This document shows, in pieces, positions 12,866 through 24,810 of a stretch of 64,000 nt of DNA. The notes below the pieces were generated by a model that saw nothing but the letters and a program-made list of their open reading frames with translations, did not search any database and was not told the origin of the DNA. Within the stretch, counting starts at the first letter, position 1; each line of letters begins with the position of its first letter. A program made the translations under genes and the position numbers. This DNA comes from Erythrophleum ivorense (lineage: Eukaryota; Streptophyta; Magnoliopsida; Fabales; Fabaceae). Location of the stretch: contig JAIUCV010000007.1 of assembly GCA_026724425.1 (NCBI GenBank), forward strand, positions 28,432,574-28,496,573, given 5' to 3'.

Positions 12866-13816
12866 TGTTGGAGATTGTGCCTTAGGCTAATTATTATATT
12901 GCAAATATTGTACTTTATTAAGAAATAAGAGTTTTTTTTATTATATTATTATATTTTTTGCATGTTCTATATAATAATATCCTTGGATAAATCATGTTGA
13001 TTATCCTAAATATCCCTAGTCGATCATCATTGTGGGATTTTAATTTTGATTGATGATTATGTATTAGTCATGTATAAAGATACAAATCAAAATCATAGGC
13101 ACTTGTTAGGGAACAAGATGTTGGATCGACCCGCCATAAGATAACTACATGGATTAAGTCATAAGCATATCTTATGTATAACCATGTTACCGAGCCCTTA
13201 GACTTGAGATCACCATAGTTTCCAACTTTGAAATCACCATAATTTCCAACATGAAAAACATTATTTTTAGCATAGTCAAAAGTCATCTTTAACCGGGTGA
13301 TCATAAAGGCTATGACAGGGTATAGTAGAATTCATGTAGAGGAAGATGAGTGATTAAAATAAGATTTGTCCCTCAGATTAATAGAGAGATATCTCTAGGC
13401 TCCTCGATCAGTGAGACTGAGAAATGCATGACCATGCTCGAATGGAAGGGTTTCCATTTGTACTGTTAGTCTACATGTAGATCAAGAAAGCAACAATCAA
13501 GTAAGATGAGGATGAAGTTTTCATGCCTTATACTTGATCTAGATATCGTGTGACAAAAGGAATGTGATAGGGTTATATGACAGGTTGCATCAGATCACCG
13601 ATCCCTATATGATTTAGGTAGTCACAATATCTTGCTAGAGCCTACTTGTGACTTGTGTGTCAAATAGTGTTATTAGCCTATTGCTAATGTCATATGAGCC
13701 TACAGGATTGCACACAAGAACGAGTCAACTCAAGCTAGAATGTCCAAATTCATTAAATCTAAAATTACGTCTAGATTCAATGAATGTCACGTTCAATCAG
13801 GGTGAAAGAATTTTAT

Positions 13817-13906
13817 AAATATATATATATATATATATGATATATATATGTAATTTATAAAATTCAAAATATATGTATGTATATATATATTTCAAAATAT
13901 ATATAT
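13817..13906. repeat. (AT)n-rich microsatellite
   Basis: Alternating AT runs with short GT and GA interruptions lie inside the copia-like LTR. Confidence 0.9.
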
Positions 13907-13930
13907 CCTTTAATTAATTTAAATCAATTA

Positions 13931-14110
13931 GTTTTAAATTTAAATCTATATGATAGATTTAAATTTAAACTAATATATTTAATTATGATTTAATTTATCA
14001 AATAAATTAAATTTGAATTTAGTTCTAGATTTTAGATTAAATAATTAGTTAAATTTAATCTATTAGATAGACTTAAATTTAAACTAATATATTTAATTAT
14101 GATTTGATTT
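13931..14110. repeat. AT-rich hairpin and duplicated block in the copia LTR
   Basis: Near 13931-13970, TTTAAATTTAAATCTA is followed after TATGA by its inverted copy, giving a stem of about 17 bp. The block beginning GATAGATTT (13952) recurs as GATAGACTT (14066), a direct duplication of about 114 bp period. Confidence 0.7.
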
Positions 14111-14510
14111 TAAAAAATGTATTTTAAATCAATCAAATATATCTGGAACCCTAAGGAGATATCTTCATAATTAAAATTGAAAGAGGCTTAGGTTTCCTAG
14201 AACAATAAAAAACCCTAGAAAGATAAAGTGTACGGACACTATACAGCCACTGTACACCCACCTGAAAGAGAGGAGAGTGTCTTCTCTACCAAGAACATGT
14301 ATGGACATTGATCAGAGGCACTAGCATGTCGTTCGAGTTAAGCAATCGTTCGTGTGGATACCAGTAGAGGGAGCAGATTTGTAGATCAATTCCTAAGATT
14401 CAACAAAAAAAGGTAAATATTTCTAGATCTACTCGATTTAAACAACATTGATAGATCCATGGGAAGGGATTCGAGATTTTAATTTTCCACTGCGTGTCCC
14501 TGAATTCCCA

Positions 14511-14640
14511 ATAATGGTATCAGAGCCACTTCAATGATTGTTTAAATTGAGTTTTTGTGTGAAGTTCCATAAATTTTGATTGATAGCAGTGTATTCAAAA
14601 ATAGAAGACTGAGGGAAGTTACTTGTTATTCTCAATTGTA
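14511..14640 (+). other. Copia primer binding site and leader remnant
   Basis: TGGTATCAGAGCC at 14515-14527 is the standard initiator-tRNA-Met primer site of plant copia elements. About 110 bases of AT-rich leader follow before Ogre-type LTR sequence takes over. The exact junction is uncertain. Confidence 0.7.
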
Positions 14641-16040
14641 AATGTTATAAAAAATTTTATTTGGCTGGTTGGACACAAGCACACACTAAGAGAAAATGTT
14701 GCGAGTTTGTAGATGTTTATGTTTTAGTTTTATCTTATTATTATTAGAATTGCCGTGTGGGATTATTTTTATCCCCTCAGGCACATAGGAATAAACCTAT
14801 AGGTCATGTGGGGCAATAAAGCCTCCTTGGCACTTATTTGAGTTTTAGATTTACGTTTCAATAATGTTTTGAGTTTTTCCTTTTATATAAAAAAAAAGGG
14901 ATTTCAAGAAAAAGAAATTGGATAAAACAAGAAACAAAAAAAAAATAACAAAAACGAAAAGAAAGGGTTTTACAAGTTAAATAAAGTTTTCAAAATCAAA
15001 ATTAAATTTTAAGTAATCAAGTTTTTTTCATTTAAAAAAAAAAATAAAAGAAAATTAATTTTTCCTTTTTTGGGTAGATTTTGGATTTTTTTTCAACTTT
15101 AGTTTGATAACCAAAAATTAATTTAACTATAAGGATAGAAAATTAAAAAATGATAATAAGAAAATCAAAAATAAAAATAATAAAAAGCAAATAAGAAAAA
15201 AAGATAAAAGCAACACAGAAACGCAACAATAAAAAAGCAAATAAGCACAAACCAAACAAAGATAAACAAAGGAAAAAATGAAATAAAACAAAACACAAAA
15301 TAAAATTTAATCAAGGAAAAAGAGAAAAAACAAAGATAAACAAAGAAAAAAACGAAATAAAACAAAAACACAAATTACAAACTCACAAAAACCTAAAAAA
15401 GCAAAAAAAAAAAAAAACAAACAAAAATTAAAAAGAATGAAAGATTAATAAAAGGCATAGAAAAAATGGTAAAACAAAAATGATAAAAAAAGGGGATAAA
15501 AAAAATTTAAAATGCTAGGAAAGAAATTATATTTACCTTTAGTAAATCAAACACATCAACCCCTTTCTAAATTTATTTTATTTACTAAAGGAGAAAGTAA
15601 TTTTTGTTTTCGTTGTCTTCTTACCAAAAAAATATATGTGGAAATTGAGTTATATAAAATTAAAAAAAAATAATAAACAAAAAAACTAAAAAAAATAATT
15701 AAGCATAAAAAAAACAAAACATAAAAAAATTTAAAAAAATAATAATAAAGAAAAAACACAAACAAAATAAAGAAAAACAAAAAATAAAACGAAGGCAAAA
15801 AAAATAAAGCAGAAACAAAACAAAATAGAGAATAATATGAAATAAAACAAAAGAGACATAGAAAGAGAAAATGAAAAAAGCAAAGGATGATAAAAAGAAA
15901 ATAGAAAAAAAAATTTGAAAAGATAAAAGGAAAGTAAGACTACATTTACTCTTAACAAATTAAAACACATCAATCAATTTCAAAATCGTTTTATTTGTTA
16001 AAAAAAATAAATTTTATTTTCTTTGTGTTTTCAACAAAAA

Positions 16041-16076
<36 letters not shown>

Positions 16077-16743
16077 TAAAAAACAAAAAACAAAATAAAA
16101 CAACAACAAAGAATAAAAACCACAAGGAAAAATAAAAACAAAAACAAAAACAAAAGTTAAAAATCAAAAATTAAAAATCAAAAAAAAAAAAAAACATCAA
16201 CTAAATTCAACCTCTGATCGAACTACGTGGACTTTGATTCCTCCTGAAGGGTACGTAGGCCCTAAGTTTTCATCCTAGGTCAAGTCCGCCATTGTAAATA
16301 AATATTTTTCATTTTCGTTTCTTTCATTTTTCTTTTACTCTCATTTTTTAATTTCCTTTTTTTTTTTTATTTTATTTTCTTTAATTTGGTTGTTTCTTAT
16401 TTTGCATGTGATTTGTTAGGGAGAGTTAAAATAGAATTAAGGCCATTTTATTTTTGAACAACTGACTTAGGGTAACCGTTCTTAGTAACGGGTGTAGTGG
16501 GGTGACTAACACCTTCCCCACTCACAATCGATTCCCAGATCCATTTTTCTGATTCGTAGACAATTTTCTAAAATAAAAAGGCTTTTCCAAAGTTTTGCCT
16601 TTTAAATTTTAAAATTTTGGTGGCGACTCCTGAATCCTTACACTTATTTCAATTTCTATTTTGGTTTTCAATTTCAAAGAAAAAATTGAATTTTTTCAAA
16701 TTTCTTTGAGAAAGGCGCCACGCGGTCACATTTTCGGGTGTAG
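14641..16743 (+). mobile_element. Ogre-type LTR, 3'-terminal fragment A
   Basis: From 14745 it matches the complete LTR at 37948-42109. The shared blocks, in order, are GTGTGGGAT with TCCCCTCAGGCACATA, then GTCATGTGGGGCAATA, a long A-rich tract (about 14880-16200), GAACTACGTGGACTTTGAT at 16219, and AACACCTTCCCCACTCACAA. The end reads GGGTGTA where the complete LTR reads GGGTGTGACA. The first ~2 kb of the LTR is missing or too diverged to recognise. The left boundary is approximate. Confidence 0.75.
16046..16074. repeat. (CA)n microsatellite
   Basis: About 14 uninterrupted CA units lie in the A-rich part of the Ogre-type LTR. Confidence 0.95.
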
Positions 16744-16744
16744 T

Positions 16745-19195
16745 AAGGGATAGTTTTAAAATTTTCTAAGGCCATTCTTGAGTCATATTTGATGAATGAA
16801 GATGAAGGGAGGCCTTGGAAAAATTTTAGAACTCATAGAAAGTGATTTGGTGCCTTAGGTTCCATAATATGACCTAAAGAAGCAACATGGTGCTAGGCCT
16901 TTTGTCTTAATGATGTGATGACTCCAAGAGGCTTAAAAGGAGTCAAGAATCATATTTAGAAAGAAAGAATGAGGCCTAGAAGTCATTTGAGGGGTGTTGC
17001 TTCATTAAGTGACAATATGGACCATAATGGAGCCTCTAGAGCAATATAGTGTTTTATCAAGTGATGTAACCTTAGAATATGTTTCATGGATGTAATTGGC
17101 TCCCATAAATTGTATCTAGGCCAAAAGAAACTATCTCTACCAAATTGTGGGTGTGTGGCCAAAAGAGGAGGCTTGAAAGCTAAGGAAAAAGTGTGTGCTT
17201 GTATACAAGGTAGCTCTCTCCACCTTCTGTCATGCATGAATGTGTGTTTAGCTTGTTTTAGAATGTGTATATGTATATTTTTAAGCTAAGAAAAGTATGC
17301 TAGCATGCCTTTATATATCATGATTCTTGATGCCATGTTATATTTTAAATGAATCTATGATGTTTGTATGAGTTTGCTTGAGTGAGGAGAGGCCATGAAC
17401 TCTTCCCTTTGGTGAGGATGAGCCAAGAACCCTTAAACTTAGTTGAGACATAGCAAAGAGCCTCCCAAAAGTAAAGTGGGTTCCCAAGAGTATGGTTGAC
17501 TCTAAAGCTTTCAAGGAATGGGTGAGGCAAGTCCAAAATCCATGAAAAGAAGTGTGAGGCCAATCCAAACACTTGGTGAACCCTTGAATGTCTTGTATAA
17601 TTGATTCACATGCCAAGTTTGCTTTTAAAATGTCTATGACTTCCATTTTCTTCATGCATGCATTTGTGAAACTTGCTTTGCACATATTATGTATGATTAA
17701 ATGGGAGATGAGCTATTGGGATTCTTTGAATCTCATCCGCTCCTCTCCAATGATCTAACATGCTAGGTAGACCAAGTAATTATGGTGAAGGAAGCCAACA
17801 ACCATGAAGAGCAAGGATTGACAAGCTTATGTATTATTTTGCCCATTTTGGAACCATAATGATGGTTCATAATGTATATGATATTGTATATGTACCATAA
17901 ACCTTGAGACATATGTAAATATACTATCATGTAATATTTAGATGTATGAAAATGATATATGACCCATAGCATTTATTTTGAGTATGTAATGCCAAAGTGT
18001 ACAATATAGAACTTTAATGAAAGTATGCATAAGTGTGGGTTAAGAGGCCAAAATGAGATGCATGAGGTTAAAATTTGGGCAGCTCACACAAGTCTTAAAT
18101 GTGCTTATAGACTTGCCCAAAAGGTGCCACAACCGAGGGAAAGCCATTTGATAATTTTGGTATCCTATATGAAGCCAAAATTGACCATAATGGAATCCTA
18201 TGTCACTTTTTAGCCAAATGAGTAGTTAGTCTTGATCTGAGATTTGGCATGCTACTAGGTCTCATTAAGAGCCTTTTGAAAAACTAAAGAATATAATTTT
18301 CTAAGGTCTAGAGAATATTTGATGAATTTTCAAATTTGGGATTTTCTATTGATTCTGGTATGTGTGCTGTTCACACTAGTAGATTTGTATTCTGTGTCAT
18401 ACGATGGGCAAATGGTGTCCAATGCTTGTGACAATTTACAGGCATAAACTATAGGTCATAATATTTCTGTGGCCAATGAGATCACCTCATTTGGAGGTCT
18501 GAGCAAAGAGTTATGCATTTTTTAACTTGGCTGTCAGTAGCAGTGGCACCCCAGGAGCCTAGTCATGGTTCCATAGATTTCCAATGGCTAAATGTATTTG
18601 TTTCATTCTGGAATTATTTTTAATATATATTTAAGATTTGTATCTTTCCAGAATGACCAAATGTGTGTGATTTTTATTTTTATAGAATTAGTTATGAATT
18701 TTAAAAGTTTGTATCAGTAATCTGAAACAGTAGCCCAGGCAGCAGCAACCTTTGGACCTTTTTGGATGTCAAACATCCTCTGTCATAAATTTTATGCTCT
18801 AGACGTATTTTTATGTAAAGTAGACATCTATAGTTTCCCAAAATGACTAAGATTTCATGATTTTTATTTTTCTAGATTTAGTTATGAATTTCTAAACTTT
18901 GGTCAGAAAGAGGGCCAAACCTGGCCGAAATTAAATAGCCACTTTTTATGCTCCATTTCGATTTCTATGAGTTGTGGGCATGATTTTGAGATGGAAATGA
19001 GTTGTATTGATGTATTTAAATATGATAATATATAGCATGAGCTCATACGGTCCACGTGACCCCGAATGGAATTTTTAAGTATGACGCAACGCAAATAAAA
19101 CCATTATTTTCATTCCCTTTTTCATGTGCTCTCATGGAAATAATGAGGTGAAGCTTATGAATGACATAAAATGAGATAGAATTTATGGTGTTACA
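16745..19195 (+). mobile_element. Family A LTR, truncated at its 5' end
   Basis: It matches the solo LTR from about 2263 to its 3' end, and ends GGTGTTACA at 19195. Landmarks shared with the solo LTR include the block near 17763-17972 (compare 3288-3488) and the short direct repeats near 17375-17585. The first ~1.26 kb of the LTR is absent, cut where the Ogre-type LTR ends. Confidence 0.82.
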
Positions 19196-20250
19196 TTTTG
19201 AGTATAAATCATGATTTGAATCCTATTCAAAACATGCCCACACCCTCTGTGATGTTAGTGTGATCATAGCTCGGTTATTACCTCACAACTTGAATTGAAT
19301 TTTGTCAAGTGTCTTTGGGTGGTCCTAATAGCATTTGAACATAGGTTGAGTTATGATCTTTAGCTTGAAATATGTTCTAAAGTCATCACCCTTTTCCCCC
19401 ATTTTCCAATTTTTAGTTTACACTCCATGTAACGTTAGTGATATAGACTCTCCAATGTGGCACTTGTGGCTGAAAATATGGCAAGTGTTAATCTCAGATG
19501 TTTAAAATCATTGAAATTCTCTATGGTAATTTGTGGCCTAGATTCAACTTTGATTAAAGGAAAATTCCTACTTGCTTGACTTGTCAGGGTGCACTTGTTT
19601 TATTGGGAATTTCGGTTCGCATATCTTACTTGCTTAAGTTCCTGTTGCCTTATATAGCAATCTAGAATGTGTGGTTTCGCATAATAAGTGATTGAATGAT
19701 CTTACCAGACTGGATTTTAAGTTTCCTGATGATGATGAATTTTCTGTTCAGCACATGTGGGTAGTTGGAATATATTTGGATGATGTTTTAAGTAATATTA
19801 GGGACATTGTTCTGCCTATACTATTACTGGAAATGTGATTCTATTGGGAACCTTTACTTATTTATTTGTGAGGTTATAATGTCCATACTCTTTTTTTCGA
19901 TGATTGATTGTATTTAAAGCTTGGTTTATGTGGAATTTTTTAATGTAACCTGACTTGCATAAGACCTTGATTGTTTTGTATGATATTGAGACCTTGGTTG
20001 TTTCTGGCTCATGAAAAGTAAGCTGCTGTGACACCTTTGCTTCTTTTTTGTTGCATATGAGGCCCCCATAATCTGGAGGTCCATGACTTGATGAAAGCAA
20101 ATGAGAGGGAAGTTGTTCGTGAAAGATGGCTGGAAGGGGCGTCACATGGTTTTATTGTCTTCTTTTATCTGCAAGCAGAAATTGATATGTAAATATGTAT
20201 AGAATAATTGGTACCCTTGTAATTACTTTCATTTTTTTTTTATATTATTT
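19196..20250. other. Unassigned sequence between two LTR fragments
   Basis: No ORF of note and no terminal motifs are seen. By position it could be the diverged 5' half of the Ogre-type LTR whose 3' half follows, but I cannot align it convincingly to 37948-39900. Confidence 0.35.
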
Positions 20251-21815
20251 CACTTTTAGAATGCCCGTGTAGGATTCTTTGTCCCCTCAGGCCCATAATA
20301 GTCGACTTAAGGACCATGTGGGGCAATAAGCTTCCTTGATATCCATTAGATATTAAACTTATGTTTTAATAAGTTTTGGGTTGTCATCAAATGGATCTTC
20401 TTTGAAGAAAGTTGTTAGAAAAGAAAAAATAATAAAAAGGGGATAAAAATAATAATAACAAAAATAAAATAAATAAACTTTTCAAATTTAAAAGATAATT
20501 TTAAGTAATTAAGTTTTCATAACTTCTTATTAAATAATAATAATGATAATAATAATAATAATAAATGAACAAAGTTTTAATTAAATTCTTTTTTTTTGTA
20601 AACTTTAGAATTTTCCTCTAACTTTCATTTGACAAAATTAGAAACTAAAATGTGCTATATAAAAATGCCAAAAAGATTGTTTTTTTATATAAAAAAAGGG
20701 ATTTAAAAAAAACCAAAAAATGGGAATCAATTAAAAAAAATTATAATAATAAATATCATCAAAAAAGAAAAAAAAAGGAAGATAAAATGGACTTTATCCT
20801 TTACAAAATAAAGACTTGCTTTGTTGGTAAGTGTTAAAAGCTATTCTTACTCTCTTTCCCTTTCCACCAAAAGCTAATTACAATGTAGGAGTTTTATTTT
20901 TAGAAAAAATAAAAAAGGATCAAAATACAAAAAAGGAAAAAAGAACCAAAAAAATATAAAACAAAACAAAATAATAAATAAGGAAAAGAGAAAGAATGAA
21001 AACAAAAATGAAAGAAAAAAATAAAAAATAAAATAAAAAAAGAATAAAACACCAAAACAAAAAATCAAAAAAATAAAACGAAACAAAACAAAAAAATACA
21101 GAAACAAAAACAGAAAAAGAAGAGGAAAGAGTAAAATTAATTCTGCCTTTTGCAAATAAAAATACCAACTTCAAATTTGTTTTGTTTGCAAAAGTTTAAA
21201 TGATTTTTACTCTTTTTCTCTTGAAAAAAATAATAATAATCAAGAATCAAACGAAAACTAAACAAAAAAAAAACAACAAAACAACAAAACAATAAAAACA
21301 AAAACAAACACTAAATACATTCTCCACTCGAACTACGTGGACTTTGATCTCTACTGAAGGGTACATAGGCTCTAGGCTTTTATCCTAGGTCAAGTCTGCC
21401 TATGTAAATAATCATTTTCTTTTAGTTTTATTTCGATTTCTTTTCTCTTATTCTAAATTTTATTTCTTTATTTCCTTTTCTTTTTACTCTTAATTTTATT
21501 TCATTTTATTTCCTTATTTCTTATTTTACATGTGATTTGTTAAGGAGAATTAAAATAGATTAAAGGCCATAGCAATTTTGCACAACTAACTTAAGGTAAC
21601 TGTTCTTAGGAACGGGTGTAGTGAGATGCCTAACACCTTCCCCACTCACAATCGATTCCTGAATCCGAATTTGGTTCGCAGACCATTTCTGTTTTCTTAT
21701 AAAAAGGTTTTTTCCAAAATTTTGCTTTTTCAAAAATAAAAATTTGGTAGCGACTCTACTATTTTTAATTTGATATCATTTTAAGCACCACGCAGTCGGA
21801 TTTTTAGGTGTGACA
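20251..21815 (+). mobile_element. Ogre-type LTR, 3'-terminal fragment B
   Basis: The block order is the same as in the complete Ogre LTR: CCGTGTAGGAT with TCCCCTCAGG, CCATGTGGGGCAATA, an A-rich tract (20400-21310), GAACTACGTGGACTTTGAT at 21328, AACACCTTCCCCACTCACAA, and the exact terminus GGTGTGACA at 21815. No primer site follows; family A LTR sequence begins at 21816. Confidence 0.78.
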
Positions 21816-23964
21816 ATAATAGATGCTAAAACATGTCAAAGAATGCAAGAATGATATTCAAGCAACTAATGAACATGTATAAGGCATTGTCCTTGTCACA
21901 TAAACTTATACATAACAAATATAAGCTATCAAGAGCATTGGTCGAGCCTCACCCATCTTTCTTGGGACTTTTAGATTTGCCTCACCCATCTTTCGATGAG
22001 CTTTTGACTAAGCCTTACTCTTCTTGAGACTTTTGTTTTTGTCTTACCCATTTCTAGGAACTTTTGGTTCATCCTCACCTTTGCTAAGGGATTTTTGGTA
22101 TAACCAAACCCTTGCAAGCCATTATGCAATCATAATCATATTTCAAGAAACATAATAGTACCATAACATGTAAGCATAGGCTAGAAATACTTCTCATGGC
22201 TCAAACACACATACAAGCACTCCAGGACAAGCAACCATCTAAGCTATGCATGAGAGAAAGATTAAAGAGCTACCTTGAAGCAAGAACACAACACTTTCTT
22301 TTGAAATTCTTCTTACCCTTTTTCGGCCAAGCCTTGCAATTAGGTGGCCCTTGGTTCTCTTGGCCTAGGCATATTAAAAGAGATATAAATCACACATTGA
22401 AATAAGCCTCGACATCATACACACTCTATATGAAGTTATTTTGTTCTATTATGCTTCTATACAAGACCTTATGAAGCAATTAGGAGAATTCATGGTCTTG
22501 TCTCTCATTTCTCATTCATTTTAGGTCTCTTGACTCCTTTAGACTCCTTGGAGTCATCACACATTCATTTTAAGGAGTCTAGCTATAAGTTGCTTCATAA
22601 TGTCACATTATGGAGCCTACACCTCTATCTCACATTCCATGACTTCTAAATTTTTTCCAAGGCTTCCACTAATGTTCTTCTATCATATTTAGTCCCATTC
22701 TAGGCTTAGAACAAATTAAAACACTCCCTAGGTGCATGAAGTGGGTTAGGCCGAGACTATGGAGGCTTGAAGCATTCATGGAGTTTGCTTCATTTTGTTT
22801 AGGGAAATGGCATATGTAAGGCTTCCTAGGTTTCTTAAGAACTCATTTATACTCTTAGGCAACTTAAATTATCATTAGGAAGTTTCATATTTACTAAGGT
22901 GCAACTAAATCCCTAAATTCTATAACTTGCATTCTAAAGTTTCATTTTTAATTCTACTTATATGTTCTTAATCCTCACACTCCATAACCCTAGGTTCCAT
23001 CAAGAGTACATGAAGAAAAACTCTCCTCCTTACTTTTTAAATGGCTTGGAAACACAAGATTTTGTAAGTATTCCAAGTAAAGTCTTACCTTAAAATGAAG
23101 TTCTTTTCGTGTAGATTATTTTCCACCGATTGGTTTCTTAAAAAGCGTTTCTTTTTGGCTTGGGTCAGACCTAAATCTTCAAGTTTTCAAGAAAAGAATA
23201 CCATTATTAGAGAGATCTTAAAGAGAGAAATAACTTTCCTAACTGGTGCGGATGAAACGATGTCGTTTACTTACCTAAATGGAAGCTTAAACTCCTTCTC
23301 TCTCTCCCCTCTTAATGTCACGCCATGGCTACTCAAATTTCTAAAAATGGAAGCTTTGAGAAGGTGATGAGGTGTAATCTTACTTAAGAAGCCTTTTTTA
23401 TAATTTTTCAAAATAATCATTTTGGCCCTACATGCCTGTTTGCTCCTTTTAGACTCGTTTCAACTTCTTTTTGAAAATCGTCTTTTTTATCATAAAATTT
23501 AGGTCCTCTAATTCATAAAATGCCTTTGGTTTTATCCAAATTAAATTAAAAACCTTCTCGAATGAATCAATCAAAGTTCGAGTCAATTAATGCTTTAAAA
23601 TGTAAACTGGAAGGGTTTAAACCATTCTAGGGGTTCTTATAATTTTTAAGGCCTCTAAGAATCTTAGGAAACTCACTTTTTTTTTTCATTTAAAAATTAT
23701 TTCTTTGAGTTTTCTAAAAAGTGCCCAAAATTATGAAAATGCCACTGTATCTTCATTAAATTTCATCTGATTATTCTGACTCCATTTTTAGGGCACCTCT
23801 GACCTTGGATCCTCAGTATTTAAGGTCTAAACTATTATTCTAATTTTATTAGACCTCAAATCATTCTATCTAGGGAACTTCCTTTTATATTCTGTGCATT
23901 TCATACATTTACAGAGAAACCAAATATTATGTTTCTCATGTTTACGGAGGAACCGAATGTTACA
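21816..23964 (-). mobile_element. Family A LTR, minus orientation, truncated at its 3' end
   Basis: On the minus strand it starts TGTAACATTCGG at 23964, matching the solo LTR start (TGTAACATCCGATCC), and follows it for about 2.15 kb. The remaining third is missing at the junction with the Ogre-type LTR. It carries the clearest copy of a degenerate short tandem repeat (21944-22100). Confidence 0.8.
21944..22100. repeat. Degenerate ~30-34-bp tandem repeat inside Tekay-type LTRs
   Basis: Five or so units of the form GCCTCACCCATCTTTC...GGACTTTTGG follow one another with spacing of 29-34 bases. The homologous zone, in one or other orientation, lies at about 2905-3105, 8905-9110, 17375-17585, 28840-29020 and 37230-37410, so it is a constant part of LTR families A and B. 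Confidence 0.65.
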
Positions 23965-24810
23965 CATTGAGCCTAGCCTGTGCTTATTGGGGAGTTTGTT
24001 CCGTGAATGGGCCTCTCCTGGTGTTAATGCCCTTTAACATATGGATATGTAATTGCTAGTATGAGATAGTAATCACTGATAATCTAATCGTTTCATTTGC
24101 TGATATGACTAGTATATTTTCTAATGCATATCTGATCTCATACACATATGTTAATCAAATTGGAATATATGAATGGAATTTGCCTTTGGTTACTAAGATT
24201 TGTATCTCACCGTGTTTCATAGGATAATACTTTTAGGTGAAAGCTCTTTGTTTAAGAATAAAGGGAGGAAAGTGGATGAACATCCATGAGCTATGATCAT
24301 CTGTGAAAAATTCTACACTTGGATGGATCTAATCTAGCATAGATGTTAAGTTTTGTTATTCTTTTATATAGCATCATCATCATGTAATCATGTTGCCAAG
24401 TGTAGATATTTTGTGTTTTGGTAAACAATGATGTAACTAATAGGGAATTAAACTCTTTACAACTTGGAACTTGACGTATACACTTATATATCTAATATAG
24501 AACCTTATTGATCCTAAGATATGGTCTATTATCTAAGAATGTAATCATGTGATACCTTAATTATTGACTTAAACTAATAATGCAGGGAGCTTATAGTAGA
24601 ATTTATATTTGGATGACGATGTTAGTAATTATGAATTCTTCTTGCTGTCATTGATATATGAATTGCTAATGTATGATAGTAGATGAGTAGGAATCAACAT
24701 GTAGGATTTGGTTTGGCAATGAGAGACATGCTGAGTATATTAGGCAAATAAATGCCATTAGAGCCTTATAAATTAAGGTAGAGTGGCCTTAGAGTGTTGC
24801 CAGAGGGAGA
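23965..24810 (+). mobile_element. Family C LTR-like fragment, plus orientation
   Basis: It matches part of the C copy at 57169-59703 (about 58450-59300). Shared landmarks are TGGGCCT, GTTAATG.CCTTTAACAT, GCTAGTATG.GATAGTAATCA, AACATCCATGAGCT, and CATGTTGCCAAGTGTAG. Family A LTR replaces its left side and another C copy, inverted, abuts its right side. Confidence 0.65.

Larger units (their letters stand above)
12866..14510 (+). mobile_element. Ty1-copia-like LTR inserted in the Tekay RT
   Basis: The 1,645-bp LTR begins TGTTGGAGATTG and ends TGAATTCCCA, and is followed four bases later by a primer site. The left junction is exact: the intact homologous RT (second copy near 33430) continues AATAAG-TACC where this one switches to the LTR. 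The expected target duplication is TAAGT; its second copy is not present because the copia internal region and 3' LTR are missing. No copia gag or pol is visible. Confidence 0.75.

Noticed and set aside
15165..15973. Phe/Tyr/Leu-rich minus-strand ORFs resembling membrane proteins (also 20874-21174)
   Set aside because: They are translations of the A-rich tract of the Ogre-type LTR; the equivalent tracts in the other two LTRs do not keep the same frame.
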